DNA of 64,000 nucleotides from Thalassotalea piscium (lineage in GTDB: Bacteria; Pseudomonadota; Gammaproteobacteria; Enterobacterales; Alteromonadaceae), in assembly GCF_030295935.1 (NCBI RefSeq), contig NZ_AP027362.1:1116001-1180000 (forward strand), written 5' to 3'. The position numbers and the translations under genes are program-made. This document shows, piece after piece, positions 37,507 to 47,514 of the stretch (position 1 is its first letter; the number at the start of each line of letters is the position of its first letter). The notes under the pieces are model-generated. The model saw only the letters and a list, made by a program, of their open reading frames with translations. It was not told the origin of the DNA and did not search any database.

Positions 37507-38676
37507 ATGAAAAAGTATGACTGTATAATTGTTGGTGGCGGCATGGTTGGTGCTTCTTGTGCCTTAACGTTAGCACAGTTAGGGCTAAGGATAGCTTTGG
37601 TTGATAAGGTAAAGCCCAAGGTGTTTCAAGCTGAGCAGCCGTTTGATCTTAGAGTCTCTGCTATTTCACTCGCCTCAGAATATTTACTTGAAAGTATTAA
37701 CGCCTGGAATTCGATTAAAGCTATGAGGTCTAGTCCTTATCGACGCCTTGGTGTCTGGGAAAATGAGCATGCTTACACTGAGTTTAATAGTAATGATATA
37801 AATCAGCAGCACCTAGGTCATATTGTTGAAAATAGAATTATTCAGCTTGCTTTATGGCAACAAATAGCCAACCAAAGCAATATTGAACTATTTTGTCCTG
37901 AGTCTGTTATAAACATTGACCAAACCAACAATGAGGTTGAAGTTACCCTTGAAACTAAAAAGCTCAATGCAAAAATTCTAATTGCAGCAGATGGTGCAAA
38001 TTCACAGATTCGTCAGCAAGCAGGTATAGGCACAACAGGATGGGATTACCAGCAAGCTGCGATGTTAATCAATGTAGAAACTCAGTTAGGCCAGCAAGAA
38101 ATAACGTGGCAGCAGTTTAGACCAACGGGTCCTGTTGCTATGCTTCCTTTACAAGGTAATCATGCTTCTTTAGTTTGGTATCACAGCAAAAGTGAGATTA
38201 ATCGTTTATCGTCGTTAACTAATGCCCAGTTATGCAATGATGTTAACCAGTTTTTCCCTGAAAAGCTCGGAGGAATAAAGCAAGTATTTGCTAAAGGTGC
38301 TTTTGCATTAACTCGTAAACATGCTAATCAATACCTGCAAGGAAAAATAATATTGATTGGTGATGCTGCACACTCAATCAACCCTTTGGCTGGTCAAGGT
38401 GTTAACTTAGGTTTTAAAGATGTATTAGCATTGAAAAATGTCATCGCAACTGCAATTGGAACCGGACAGTGTTGGTATAGTGAATCCGTTTTATCGCAAT
38501 ATGAAAAGTTGCGCCGCAACGATAATTTGTTAATGATGACGACAATGGATGCTTTTTACGGCGTATTCAGTCACTCTTCTAGCATAGTTAAGTCTATTCG
38601 TAACACAGGTTTATCACTAATTAATAAATCATCATTAATTAAAAATAAAGCGCTAGCTTATGCGTGCGGTATATAA
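37507..38676 (+). CDS. ubiF: 2-octaprenyl-3-methyl-6-methoxy-1,4-benzoquinol hydroxylase
   Basis: This 389-residue FAD monooxygenase of the UbiH/UbiF/COQ6 family catalyses the C6 hydroxylation of ubiquinone synthesis. The dinucleotide fold is CIIVGGGMVGASCALTLAQLG, the DG motif is LIAADGANSQIRQQAGIG, and the second FAD motif is LIGDAAHSINPLAGQGVNLG. Comparison from memory favours UbiF over UbiH: FDLRVSAISLASEYLL, RSSPYRRLGVWE and ENRIIQLALWQ align closely. It is divergent from the sensor operon, and a family 3 repeat begins at its stop codon. Confidence 0.92.
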   Translation: MKKYDCIIVGGGMVGASCALTLAQLGLRIALVDKVKPKVFQAEQPFDLRVSAISLASEYLLESINAWNSIKAMRSSPYRRLGVWENEHAYTEFNSNDINQQHLGHIVENRIIQLALWQQIANQSNIELFCPESVINIDQTNNEVEVTLETKKLNAKILIAADGANSQIRQQAGIGTTGWDYQQAAMLINVETQLGQQEITWQQFRPTGPVAMLPLQGNHASLVWYHSKSEINRLSSLTNAQLCNDVNQFFPEKLGGIKQVFAKGAFALTRKHANQYLQGKIILIGDAAHSINPLAGQGVNLGFKDVLALKNVIATAIGTGQCWYSESVLSQYEKLRRNDNLLMMTTMDAFYGVFSHSSSIVKSIRNTGLSLINKSSLIKNKALAYACGI

Positions 38677-38886
38677 TACCAATCTCACTAATTGTGTGAT
38701 CATTTCTACTGGTTAAAACAATCAACTACTGCGTTGTTTATTTTATCATTATCGCTACAAGGATGTAGCTTATGTGGGCAATGCTGGAGCATAATTGCCC
38801 TGAATAACTCGTTATGAAAATAAATGCATTGTATTTGACTGTTTTCACTGCGTAAAAATAGATCACTTAATTAATGAAACTGGTAT
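38676..38886. repeat. Family 3 repeat, long form, abutting ubiF
   Basis: The element starts ATACCAATCTCACTAA at the last base of the ubiF stop codon and ends TTAATTAATGAAACTGGTAT. It contains the TACAAGGATGTAGC module and the GGGCAATGCT...AATTGCCC hairpin as at 18095. It fills the gap between ubiF and the convergent tRNA operon. Confidence 0.82.
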
Positions 38887-38961
38887 AAGTAATGATATTG
38901 AATGAATTTATAGCTTTATAGCTTTATAGCTGAACTTAAAATGGGAAGGTTTTAAATAGAG

Positions 38962-39036
38962 TGGCAGGGGTAAGAGGATTTGAACCTCTGAATGACGGGA
39001 TCAAAACCCGCTGCCTTACCGCTTGGCTATACCCCT
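38962..39036 (-). tRNA. tRNA-Gln (TTG), copy 2 of the operon
   Basis: This 75-nt tRNA is the last of four in the operon. Its acceptor stem is AGGGGTA with TACCCCT, the anticodon loop TTTTGAT gives anticodon TTG (reads CAA/CAG), the T loop is GTTCGAATCC-type and the CCA end is encoded. Confidence 0.95.
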
Positions 39037-39104
39037 ACAGAATTTGAAGTTACTCTGATGTCAGGTTACATTTTTACTTTCATAGATATTATTGATAAAG
39101 AAAG

Positions 39105-39179
39105 TGGCAGGGGTAAGAGGATTTGAACCTCTGAATGACGGGATCAAAACCCGCTGCCTTACCGCTTGGCTATACCCCT
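39105..39179 (-). tRNA. tRNA-Gln (TTG), copy 1 of the operon
   Basis: This is identical in sequence to the tRNA at 38962-39036 over its whole length, with anticodon TTG and encoded CCA. The two genes are 68 bases apart and are a tandem duplication, as in E. coli glnU-glnW. Confidence 0.95.
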
Positions 39180-39218
39180 GCAATGTAACTAACTTTCACA
39201 ACTTTCGTTGTGTTGAAA

Positions 39219-39303
<85 letters not shown>

Positions 39304-39331
39304 ATTATTTCAAACTACTAACTAATAGTAA

Positions 39332-39408
39332 TGGTGGCTACACCGGGATTTGAACCTGGGACCCCATCATTATGAGTGATGTGCTCTAACCAGCTGAGCT
39401 ATGTAGCC
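39332..39408 (-). tRNA. tRNA-Met (CAT), elongator type
   Basis: This 77-nt tRNA begins GGCTACATAGCTCAGCTGGT and has anticodon loop CTCATAA (CAT) with a fully paired acceptor stem. The missing C1-A72 mismatch shows it is the elongator, not the initiator; it is nearly identical to E. coli metT. It is the first gene of the operon. Confidence 0.95.
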
Positions 39409-39439
39409 TTTTCAACTCGCCTCTCAGCAAGTGGCGCGT

Positions 39440-39468
39440 ATTATGCAAATCTGCTTAGCTTACGTCAA
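39440..39468 (-). promoter_or_regulatory. Sigma-70 promoter of the tRNA operon with GC-rich discriminator
   Basis: On the minus strand TTGACG and CATAAT are separated by exactly 17 bases and followed by ACGCGCC, a GC-rich discriminator typical of stringently controlled stable-RNA promoters. An A-rich stretch lies upstream of the -35, like an UP element. The start point would be about 39433, 25 bases before tRNA-Met. Confidence 0.82.
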
Positions 39469-39593
39469 CCGTTTTTTTTCAAATAAAGGTGACTTTTTTA
39501 CTGTTTGCTTAAACTCTCACCACTTTGCATGTATTCTACACGAAATAGCATACATGTAGTGGTGGTTTTTAACAAAAATAAATGTGTTAATAT

Positions 39594-39944
39594 TTATTTT
39601 ATTCTTTCTTTTGCTGCTTCCTCTAAATGTTTTGAATATTTTGCTATTGCAGCAATATTAGCGGTTACTTCTTTAACTGATGTTTTACCAATAATAAATT
39701 CACCTGTTTCTAAAGCGGCATTGGCCGCAGAAAACACGAGTAAGTTTTCCCCATTGCAATTAATTTTATCGTAAACGTCTCTTAGCTTGAGTTTATTTTG
39801 CTTTAAGTATGATCGTAGCCTGCTTTTATCATTTGCAGCTACATACTCGCAAATGCGCAATGATATGTTGTCATTTGCACTAGAAACAGGGGGGAGAAGC
39901 ATAAATTGGCTCGCTAATACGCTAATTAAAAGAACTCTTTTCAT
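39594..39944 (-). CDS. DUF3718 family exported protein
   Basis: The 116-residue protein has a signal peptide (residues 1-23, ending VSSAN) and a mature part with SLRICEYVAANDKSRLRSYLKQNKLKLRDVYDKINCNGENLLVFSAANAA. This matches DUF3718, a small periplasmic family common in Alteromonadales, with two conserved Cys that likely form a disulfide. The charged tail (KHLEEAAKERIK) is extended. The function is unknown. Confidence 0.75.
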   Translation of the reverse strand: MKRVLLISVLASQFMLLPPVSSANDNISLRICEYVAANDKSRLRSYLKQNKLKLRDVYDKINCNGENLLVFSAANAALETGEFIIGKTSVKEVTANIAAIAKYSKHLEEAAKERIK

Positions 39945-40038
39945 AAGTAATCCTCAGATCAAATAGGTAGCTAGTTAAATAATATCAATCCGTATAAGAA
40001 AGTGAGTGCTTTTGTATACAGTAGGGTATTACTAACTA

Positions 40039-40315
40039 ACCTGAGTTCTGTATAAGCTAAGCACGTCAATGTCACGATTTTTGCGCGTATCTGCGTTGCC
40101 TGCATGGACGTAGGTACTTGGTTTTTGTCTGGAACTAAAAAACCGTTAATTTGCTACTAATAGCTCGCTATTAGGTACGCAAACTTGCCTTGATTCACTC
40201 AAAACTTATAACATTGATATATAACTACATAAGCAATACGATTGTTTTACAATAAGTAATTGAAAAATAAAACTTTATATGTATTGGTCGTACATCCGTT
40301 ATCCAGAACTCAGGT
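40039..40315. repeat. Family 1 repeat, copy D, 277 bp, inverted orientation
   Basis: The ends are ACCTGAGTTCTGTATAA and TTATCCAGAACTCAGGT. The target duplication TAACTA is at 40033-40038 and 40316-40321. The sequence is the near-identical reverse of the copy at 19740-20016, so both are recent insertions. Confidence 0.92.
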
Positions 40316-40441
40316 TAACTAATAAAAATAATACTCACCCTCAACTCGTATTAATTAATTTTCAACGGGTTAAGCCCTCACCGCCGGCAGGCGAAAAATA
40401 GCTTGCTCATTAACTTTGCTTATTCCGAATTCAGGTTCTTT

Positions 40442-40627
40442 ATACTAATTTCATTAATTAGGTGATCTACTTTTACGCAGAAAAAACAGACCAATACAAA
40501 GCATTTATTTTAATAACTCATTATTCATATAAGCTTTATCGTTTGTAGCGATAATTATTAAATCAATAACGCAGTAGTTGTTTGCTTTAGCCAGTAGAAA
40601 TGATCACATAGTTAGTGAGATTGGTAT
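40442..40627. repeat. Family 3 repeat, inverted orientation, variant centre
   Basis: The element runs from ATACTAATTTCATTAATTA to GTTAGTGAGATTGGTAT, the reverse of the other copies. Its centre has GCTTTATCGTTTGTAGCGAT in place of the long-form module, so the centre varies while the ends are conserved. Confidence 0.78.
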
Positions 40628-40670
40628 TCTTAAGTCTGGTCTACTTTTTGAAAAATACAAGAGAATATAA

Positions 40671-40704
40671 AGAGGCTTATAAATAAATTTATAAGCCTCT
40701 TTAA
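40671..40704 (-). terminator. Terminator hairpin after ychF
   Basis: AGAGGCTTATAAAT and ATTTATAAGCCTCT form a 14-bp perfect stem around AA. It lies about 40 bases after the ychF stop on the minus strand, with a short T-rich tail on either side. Confidence 0.75.
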
Positions 40705-40743
40705 TAAAGTGAGAATATTTGTGTATAGGAAAGGGGTTAACGA

Positions 40744-41835
40744 CTACACATTAAATCTAAAGTGGACTACATCGCCGTCTTTAACAATATAGTCTTTACC
40801 TTCTAAGCGCCACTTTCCTGCTTCTTTAGCGCCAGCTTCGCCGTTAAACTCGATAAAGTTATCATAGCTAATGACTTCAGCTCTTATAAAGCCTTTTTCA
40901 AAGTCGGTATGTATTACTCCAGCCGCTTGTGGTGCTGTAGCATTTTGTTTAACTGTCCAAGCGCGAACTTCTTTTACCCCAGCAGTAAAGTATGTTTGAA
41001 GGTGCAGTAAGCCATAACCAGAATTAATCACTCGGTTAAGGCCAGGTTCTTCTAAGCCCATTTCAGCCATAAATTCTATACGGTCATCTTCATCCATTTC
41101 AGAGAGTTCGCCTTCAATCTCTGCGCAAACAGCAACAACTACAGCACCTTCAGCTTCCGCTATTTTATGAACAACATCAAGGTAAGGGTTGTTTTCAAAG
41201 CCATCATCATTCACGTTGGCGATATACATAGTTGGTTTAATCGTTAAGAAGTTTAAATAGGCTACAGCGTGTTTCTCTTCTTTTGATAGCTCTAAAGAAC
41301 GGACCATATTACCGTCTTCGACATGTTTTAATATTTTTTCTAATACAGGCAATTCAAATTTAGCATCTTTATCGCCGCCTTTCGCGCGCTTAGCCTGTCG
41401 AATGATTGCTCTTTCCGCAGTGTCCATATCTGCCAGTGCTAATTCGGTATTGATTACATCAATATCGTCTGCAGGATTTATTTTATTTGCAACATGTATA
41501 ATATTATCATTTTCAAAACAGCGAACCACATGGCCAATAGCATCAGTTTCACGGATATTAGCTAAAAACTTATTTCCGAGTCCTTCACCTTTTGATGCGC
41601 CAGCAACGAGGCCAGCGATGTCAACAAACTCCATTGTTGTTGCTAATACGCGCTCTGGCTTAACAATTGCGGCTAATTTATCTAAACGCGGATCAGGCAC
41701 TGGTACAACGCCTGTATTAGGCTCAATTGTACAGAAAGGGAAGTTTGCGGCTTCAATACCGGCTTTAGTTAGTGCATTAAAGAGTGTAGATTTACCAACG
41801 TTGGGTAAACCAACGATACCACATTTGAAACCCAT
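40744..41835 (-). CDS. ychF: Redox-regulated ATPase YchF (Obg-family)
   Basis: The 363-residue P-loop protein has G1 [16 protein letters not shown]3 [16 protein letters not shown] and an ATP-preferring NVND replacing the usual NKxD. The coiled coil spans residues about 130-185 and the TGS domain is C-terminal ([15 protein letters not shown]). YchF binds ribosomes and modulates translation and oxidative-stress responses. It is downstream of pth by 31 bases, the conserved order. Confidence 0.97.
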   Translation of the reverse strand: MGFKCGIVGLPNVGKSTLFNALTKAGIEAANFPFCTIEPNTGVVPVPDPRLDKLAAIVKPERVLATTMEFVDIAGLVAGASKGEGLGNKFLANIRETDAIGHVVRCFENDNIIHVANKINPADDIDVINTELALADMDTAERAIIRQAKRAKGGDKDAKFELPVLEKILKHVEDGNMVRSLELSKEEKHAVAYLNFLTIKPTMYIANVNDDGFENNPYLDVVHKIAEAEGAVVVAVCAEIEGELSEMDEDDRIEFMAEMGLEEPGLNRVINSGYGLLHLQTYFTAGVKEVRAWTVKQNATAPQAAGVIHTDFEKGFIRAEVISYDNFIEFNGEAGAKEAGKWRLEGKDYIVKDGDVVHFRFNV

Positions 41836-41866
41836 GATAATTACCTATAATTGTTACGCTCAGTGC

Positions 41867-42454
41867 CTACGCTTGAGCTTTAAATGAGTGTAAACGATTC
41901 TGTGCTTTTTTAAGGTCGTTTGTTTGCCAGAGTTCAAAACAGCGACTAGCTTCATCTATACTTTGTTCAATTAAACTTTGTTCATTTGCGGGAGCTTTCC
42001 CTAAAACATGACCAGTAACACGATCACGATGACCTGGGTGTCCAATCCCTATGCGCAAACGATAGAATTCTTTATTATTCGCCATGCAGGCAATTATATC
42101 ACGTAGACCATTATGTCCACCATGACTGCCACCTAGCTTAATTTTGCTAACGCCGGGCTCCATATCTAGTTCGTCGTGAGCAACTAAAATATTTTCGATA
42201 GGGATACGGAAAAAATTGGCTAAAGGCGCTACAGCTTGTCCACTGCGGTTCATGAATGTGGTGGGAATTAATAGGTGAACAACTTGACCGCCAATAATTC
42301 CTTTACCATATAGACCGAAATACTTTTTTTCAGGCCTTAATAAAATATTATAACGGGAAGCGAGCTCTTCAATGAACCAAACACCTGCATTATGACGGGT
42401 TTTTGTATATTCGGGGCCTGGATTACCCAGGCCCACAACTAATTGAATAGTCAT
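41867..42454 (-). CDS. pth: Peptidyl-tRNA hydrolase
   Basis: Pth releases peptidyl groups from tRNAs dropped from the ribosome. The 195-residue product has [18 protein letters not shown] with the catalytic His, [22 protein letters not shown] and [13 protein letters not shown], all family signatures. It sits between rplY (19 bases upstream) and ychF. Confidence 0.97.
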   Translation of the reverse strand: MTIQLVVGLGNPGPEYTKTRHNAGVWFIEELASRYNILLRPEKKYFGLYGKGIIGGQVVHLLIPTTFMNRSGQAVAPLANFFRIPIENILVAHDELDMEPGVSKIKLGGSHGGHNGLRDIIACMANNKEFYRLRIGIGHPGHRDRVTGHVLGKAPANEQSLIEQSIDEASRCFELWQTNDLKKAQNRLHSFKAQA

Positions 42455-42473
42455 CTAAGGAAATAACCTTAAG

Positions 42474-43094
42474 TTACTCTTCAGTAGTTTCTTCTTCTTC
42501 AGTATCTGAATCGTCAGATTGAACTTTTGCTGCATTCACTGTAACAACAGCTAAGTCATGATCTTCGCCTTTGGCTAAATCGTCAGAAGTTACACCTTTT
42601 GGAAGTACAACGTCTGATAAATGAAGCGTTTGGCCGATTTCTAAATCTTTGATGTCTACTGTAATAAACTCTGGTAAGTTTTTAGGTAAACATGAAATTG
42701 CGATTTCAGTGATATGACGAGAAACCGTAGCGCCGGCTTTTAAGAAATCTTCTTCGTTGATAACGTGAACAGGTACGTTTGTGCGAAGTGCATGAGATGC
42801 GTTAATACGCATGAAATCTAAATGCATGATCACTTGTTTAAATGGGTGACGTTGCATGTCTTTAATTAAACATTCAACTGGCTTGCCATCTACGTTTAAT
42901 GTAAGTACAGACGAATAAAATGCTTCTTCTTGTTGTGCACGGAAAACTTTGTTGTGCGCTAATGTTAAAGAAACAGGCTCTTTGCCTTCACCGTAAAGAA
43001 TTGCTGGAACTTTATTAGCGTGACGTAGGCGGCGGCTCGCACCTTTCCCTAAATCTGCGCGTAATTCAGCGTCCAAAGTAAAAATATCAGTCAT
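42474..43094 (-). CDS. rplY: 50S ribosomal protein L25/general stress protein Ctc
   Basis: The 206-residue product starts [35 protein letters not shown], the 5S-rRNA-binding L25 domain. It continues through a second TL5-type domain to an acidic tail ([12 protein letters not shown]). The long Ctc form is longer than E. coli L25 (94 residues). The frame extends upstream to 43214, but the residues there are unlike the family, so I start at the ATG 43094. It follows prs after a terminator. Confidence 0.95.
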   Translation of the reverse strand: MTDIFTLDAELRADLGKGASRRLRHANKVPAILYGEGKEPVSLTLAHNKVFRAQQEEAFYSSVLTLNVDGKPVECLIKDMQRHPFKQVIMHLDFMRINASHALRTNVPVHVINEEDFLKAGATVSRHITEIAISCLPKNLPEFITVDIKDLEIGQTLHLSDVVLPKGVTSDDLAKGEDHDLAVVTVNAAKVQSDDSDTEEEETTEE

Positions 43095-43252
43095 TTTTTT
43101 ATACCTAATTTTAAATAAAAGTTGCGTTGTTTTTTGCGACCAAAAACAACAATAATGCCCTTTGCGTCTGAATGAAAATATCAGCCAGACCAAAAAGGCG
43201 CGCAATATTACCATTTCATTATTAGAAATGCCAATAAAAGAGCAGGTAAATA

Positions 43253-43292
43253 CAAAAAAAAGCAGCTATAACCTGGAAGCTATAAGCTGCTT
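43253..43292 (-). terminator. Rho-independent terminator after prs
   Basis: On the minus strand AGCAGCTTATA pairs with TATAGCTGCT (one bulge) and is followed by eight T. It lies 23 bases after the prs stop, so rplY has its own promoter. Confidence 0.8.
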
Positions 43293-43314
43293 ATTTAAAT
43301 GTATTTGTTAATAA

Positions 43315-44262
43315 CTAATTATCAAACATTGCTGAAATTGATTCTTCGTTACAAACGCGACGAATAGCTTCTGAAAGCATGCCACTTAACGTGAGTTGGC
43401 GTACTTTTTTAAGCTTTTTAATTTCGTCTGATAATGGAATAGAATCAGTTACTACAAATTCGTCAATAACAGAGTCTCTTAAGTTTTGTGCGGCATTTCC
43501 CGATAAGACAGGATGAGTTGCATAAGCAAAAACGCGTTTAGCTCCATGCTCTTTTAATGCTTCAGCCGCTTTACATAACGTACCGCCAGTATCTATCATA
43601 TCATCTACAATAAAACAGTCTCGGCCAGCTACATCACCAATAATATGCATAACTTGCGCTACATTAGCTTTAGGGCGACGCTTATCAATAATAGCTAAAT
43701 CAGCATCATCTAATAACTTAGCCACGGCTCTTGCACGGACAACACCACCAATGTCTGGAGATACAACGACTGGATTTTTAATTTTTTTCTCTAGCATGTC
43801 TTCAAGTAAAATAGGTGTTCCAAAAACATTATCTACTGGTACATCAAAAAAGCCTTGAATTTGCTCGGCGTGCAAATCAACCGTAAGAACACGGTCTACG
43901 CCAACGCTAGATAGGAAGTCAGCAACTACTTTTGCTGTTATAGGAACACGAGCACTGCGAACGCGTCTGTCTTGACGAGCATAACCAAAATAAGGCATTA
44001 CCGCGGTAATTCGTCCTGCAGATGCACGACGAAGTGCATCTATCATAACAATAAGTTCCATTAGGTTATCGTTTGTAGGTGCGCAAGTAGATTGAATAAT
44101 AAAAACGTCAGCTCCTCGAACATTTTCGGTTATTTCAACACTTATCTCACCATCACTAAAACTACCCACTTTGGCTTCGCCTAAGGTGATATATAGACGA
44201 TTTGCTATTTGTTTAGCCAGTTCAGGGGTGGCGTTACCCGCAAAAATTTTCATGTCAGGCAC
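43315..44262 (-). CDS. prs: Ribose-phosphate pyrophosphokinase
   Basis: Prs makes PRPP from ribose 5-phosphate and ATP for nucleotide, His and Trp synthesis. The 315-residue product equals the family length and begins [21 protein letters not shown]-site residues lie in [19 protein letters not shown], the metal motif is [13 protein letters not shown] and the PRPP loop is [13 protein letters not shown]. It is downstream of ispE with about 108 bases between, as in many gammaproteobacteria. Confidence 0.98.
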   Translation of the reverse strand: MPDMKIFAGNATPELAKQIANRLYITLGEAKVGSFSDGEISVEITENVRGADVFIIQSTCAPTNDNLMELIVMIDALRRASAGRITAVMPYFGYARQDRRVRSARVPITAKVVADFLSSVGVDRVLTVDLHAEQIQGFFDVPVDNVFGTPILLEDMLEKKIKNPVVVSPDIGGVVRARAVAKLLDDADLAIIDKRRPKANVAQVMHIIGDVAGRDCFIVDDMIDTGGTLCKAAEALKEHGAKRVFAYATHPVLSGNAAQNLRDSVIDEFVVTDSIPLSDEIKKLKKVRQLTLSGMLSEAIRRVCNEESISAMFDN

Positions 44263-44370
44263 AATCAGTTCCTCAGAAACTTATGACATTTTAATTACAA
44301 CACAAAGTTATGAAGATAACTGAGCATTGGGTTGAGTAATACCAATAATAGTTGGCAAACTTGATATTTC

Positions 44371-45255
44371 CTAATTATTAGGTGGTATTGTTAATGCTAT
44401 TTCTGCCAATGTACTATGCAAATTAGATTGATTAATACCTTGAGCTACAAACGATTCAATACCTTGCGGTAATTTTGATTGAATGAGCAAAGCCTCTTTT
44501 CTGGTAGTAAAACGTGAAAAAATACAAGCGCCAGTACCAGTCATACGAGACGGCGCGTATTCTACCAACCAAGTAAGTAGCTTGGCAACCTCAGGATAAC
44601 GATTTATTACTAGAGTTTCGCAATCGTTTCGGCAGCTTTCTATCTCTACGTCATTGCTGGTTAGCCTTGGCGAGTTTCGAGGAAGATTTTTATCGTTAAA
44701 AATAGTTGCGGTTGAAATATGTACATCAGGTTTTGTGACTAAATACCAATATTCTTTAGGATAAACCGCTGATAACTGCTCACCAACACCTCGCGCTAAA
44801 GCCGCATAACCATTAATGAAAATGGGCACGTCAGCGCCAAGTGAAAGCCCCAACTTTGAAAGTGTTTGAATTGAAAGGTTAAGTTTCCATAATACATTAA
44901 GGGCGAGTAAAACTGTTGCCGCATTCGAAGACCCTCCGCCTAAACCACCCCCCATCGGTAAGATTTTTTTTATTTTAAGGTAAGCACCTGCAGAGCAGTT
45001 TGTATAGTTTTGTAATAATATGGCTGCTTTAACCATTAAATTGTCGTGATTGCTAACACCGGCTATCGGTGTTAATAAGTTAATCTCATTGCTACTTGTC
45101 GTTGTGGAAATTTCTATCAGATCGCCATAATCTAAAAATTGAAATAACGTTTCAAGTTCGTGGTAGCCATCTTCGCGACGACCTACTATATGCAGAAATA
45201 AATTTAGTTTAGCTGGCGAAGGGAAGGTATAAAAGGGTTGAGATATATTGTTCAA
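44371..45255 (-). CDS. ispE: 4-diphosphocytidyl-2-C-methyl-D-erythritol kinase
   Basis: IspE phosphorylates CDP-methylerythritol in the non-mevalonate isoprenoid pathway. The 294-residue GHMP kinase has the N-terminal FPSPAKLNLFLHIVGRREDGYHEL, the ATP loop LPMGGGLGGGSSNAATV and the C-terminal RMTGTGACIFSRF. It starts 1 base after the lolB stop, so the two are coupled. Confidence 0.96.
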   Translation of the reverse strand: MNNISQPFYTFPSPAKLNLFLHIVGRREDGYHELETLFQFLDYGDLIEISTTTSSNEINLLTPIAGVSNHDNLMVKAAILLQNYTNCSAGAYLKIKKILPMGGGLGGGSSNAATVLLALNVLWKLNLSIQTLSKLGLSLGADVPIFINGYAALARGVGEQLSAVYPKEYWYLVTKPDVHISTATIFNDKNLPRNSPRLTSNDVEIESCRNDCETLVINRYPEVAKLLTWLVEYAPSRMTGTGACIFSRFTTRKEALLIQSKLPQGIESFVAQGINQSNLHSTLAEIALTIPPNN

Positions 45256-45256
45256 A

Positions 45257-45943
45257 TTACAGCACCCACTGATTAATTATTAGTTTAATAGTTAAATTAT
45301 TTTGTTTAATAGTGAGTCGTTTGGGTAAGGGAATACCATTTACTCTGGTATACTCACTATAAAGGATTTTCCAGACTTTATTGTCATAGTAACTATTTAT
45401 AGATACAGGCAGTTGGGTGTCTTTATGATAAACAATATCGTCGTCTGAATTAAAGGGTAATGCTTTAATCCACTGTTTTAATGCTTGGGAAGGTAAATAA
45501 TATCCGGAGAGCGATTGAAGAATATAGTCGATGTCTGAGTGACGATAGATTTTATCTTCAACACGAATAGTATAAATGTCGCCGTTAAAGCTTACGTCGA
45601 GTACATTAATGCCTAGGTAGGTGGTTAAATTAAGTTGTTCACTTTGACTTTTAGGGTTGTTTTGCCAAAAAAGGGTGGCACTCTTTTTTTCTTTCCCCTC
45701 GATAAAGGCTATTTTACCACTTATTTGCCAATTCTTGATTGCGGTCAAAAAAAGTAATCTATTTTCAGGGCTATAATTCGTTGGCAGAGATTGATGATCG
45801 AATGTGGGCTTAGTACTGCAACTGACTACTAACAGCAATAAAAGCAGTAATATTGTACTTTTTACCCGTAAGTTAATGTTGTTTTTTAAATAGCCAGTGG
45901 CGCAAGTTAAAGCTTCTGCTATGTAGTATCTGCTTTCAATCAT
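45257..45943 (-). CDS. lolB: Outer-membrane lipoprotein LolB
   Basis: LolB accepts lipoproteins from LolA and inserts them in the outer membrane. The product is 228 residues from the ATG at 45943. The type II signal peptide is unusually far in (KSTILLLLLLLVVSC, Cys at about residue 42), so the true start may be an undetected non-ATG codon nearer to it. The mature part has NWQISGKIAFIEGKEKKSATLFWQ, LTTYLGINVLDVSF and LPSQALKQWIKALP, matching LolB. It is the first gene of lolB-ispE-prs, divergent from hemA. Confidence 0.93.
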   Translation of the reverse strand: MIESRYYIAEALTCATGYLKNNINLRVKSTILLLLLLLVVSCSTKPTFDHQSLPTNYSPENRLLFLTAIKNWQISGKIAFIEGKEKKSATLFWQNNPKSQSEQLNLTTYLGINVLDVSFNGDIYTIRVEDKIYRHSDIDYILQSLSGYYLPSQALKQWIKALPFNSDDDIVYHKDTQLPVSINSYYDNKVWKILYSEYTRVNGIPLPKRLTIKQNNLTIKLIINQWVL

Positions 45944-46108
45944 GATAAATATTTCGTAAAATTGCGCTATTGTTTAAGTAAATAAGAAATTTGTGTTGCT
46001 GTTGTTCATCTTTCACACAATACGTTGACTGTTAGATTATATCGGTAACTTGATGCCTCTGTCATTGCGTTCATGAGAAATAATCATTAATTAGGCTAAA
46101 AACTTTAT

Positions 46109-47377
46109 ATGTCCATTGTTGCTGTAGGTATTAATCATAAAACTGCGCCTGTTGCTGTTAGGGAAAAGATTTCTTTTAATCCTGATCAGTTAAGTATGGC
46201 ATTGCAGGAAATGTTGCAACATGTGCAATGTAAAGAAGCAGCTATCCTATCTACGTGTAACCGAACAGAATTATATTTAGTACAAGATGGCGATGTTGCC
46301 CTTACTAAAGAAAGAATTATCCGTTGGTTAGAACAACATCATAATGTTCCAGCCTCAACGATTGGTCCTAGCCTATACTGGCATAACGATCATAAAGCAG
46401 TAAATCATATGATGCGCGTGGCGTGTGGTTTAGATTCACTAGTGTTAGGTGAGCCACAAATATTAGGTCAAATGAAGCAGGCTTATAGCCAAGCAAAAGC
46501 AGCAGGCTCTATGGCATTAGTGATGGACCGTTTGTTTCAGCGTACTTTTGGCGTTGCTAAACAAGTGCGAACTGAAACTGAAATTGGTACAAGTGCAGTG
46601 TCTGTTGCCTTTGCCTCAGTAAATTTAGCGAAGCATATTTTTGCAAATATAGAAAAAGCCAAAGTACTATTGGTAGGTGCTGGCGAGACCATTGAGTTAG
46701 TTGCTAAACATCTGTATGAAAATAAAGTAGAAAAGATAACGGTTGCTAACCGAACATTATCGCGTGCCGAAGGCATGGCAAAACAGATAGGTGCCGATGT
46801 AATAACACTGGCACAAATTCCAGAACGTATGGCCGATGCTGATATTGTAATTAGCTCAACAGGGAGTACTTTGCCTATTATTGGTAAAGGCATGGTTGAG
46901 CAAGCGTTACGTAAGCGCAAACACCGCCCTATCTTTATGGTTGACCTTGCGGTACCAAGAGATATAGAAGCACAAGTTTCAGATTTAGATGATGTGTTTT
47001 TATATACGGTTGATGATTTACAAAGTATTATTGCAAAAAACTTAGATAAACGTCGTAAGGCGGCAGTACAGGCAGAATCAATAGTTTCTAAGCAAACCGA
47101 TGGTTTTATGGCTTGGCTGCGAGGGCTTAATACACAAGATACTGTGATTAGTTATCGCAATCAATGTATGGCAGAGCGCGACTTGCTACTTGAAAAAGCT
47201 TTACTTCAGCTCAGTGCTGATAAATCTCCCGAAGCAGTTGTTGCTGAATTAGCAACCAAATTAACAAATAAGTTTATGCATGCCCCGACAAGTGCTATTC
47301 AAACTGCTGCACAAGGTGGAGAACTAGATAAAATTGTTTACTTAAGAGAAATATTCGATCTTGACCAATCTAAATAG
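46109..47377 (+). CDS. hemA: Glutamyl-tRNA reductase
   Basis: HemA reduces glutamyl-tRNA to glutamate-1-semialdehyde, the first step of tetrapyrrole synthesis. The 422-residue product has VGINHKTAPVAVREKISF, the catalytic Cys in AAILSTCNRTELYL, CGLDSLVLGEPQILGQMK and the NADPH domain (VLLVGAGETIELVAKHL). A C-terminal dimerisation helix follows. It is divergent from lolB across about 165 bases that must hold both promoters, and it opens the hemA-prfA-prmC-sirB2-sirB1-kdsA cluster. Confidence 0.98.
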   Translation: MSIVAVGINHKTAPVAVREKISFNPDQLSMALQEMLQHVQCKEAAILSTCNRTELYLVQDGDVALTKERIIRWLEQHHNVPASTIGPSLYWHNDHKAVNHMMRVACGLDSLVLGEPQILGQMKQAYSQAKAAGSMALVMDRLFQRTFGVAKQVRTETEIGTSAVSVAFASVNLAKHIFANIEKAKVLLVGAGETIELVAKHLYENKVEKITVANRTLSRAEGMAKQIGADVITLAQIPERMADADIVISSTGSTLPIIGKGMVEQALRKRKHRPIFMVDLAVPRDIEAQVSDLDDVFLYTVDDLQSIIAKNLDKRRKAAVQAESIVSKQTDGFMAWLRGLNTQDTVISYRNQCMAERDLLLEKALLQLSADKSPEAVVAELATKLTNKFMHAPTSAIQTAAQGGELDKIVYLREIFDLDQSK

Positions 47378-47514
47378 GTTCTTTGCCTACTACAAGATTA
47401 ATTGCAACTAGCGTTATTAATCTTTACACTTGCCGACAATTTATTGTGTGTAATTGATCATCTTTAGATGGTCAATACCGACATATTTCTACCCATTTTA
47501 AGTAAGTTAATTTA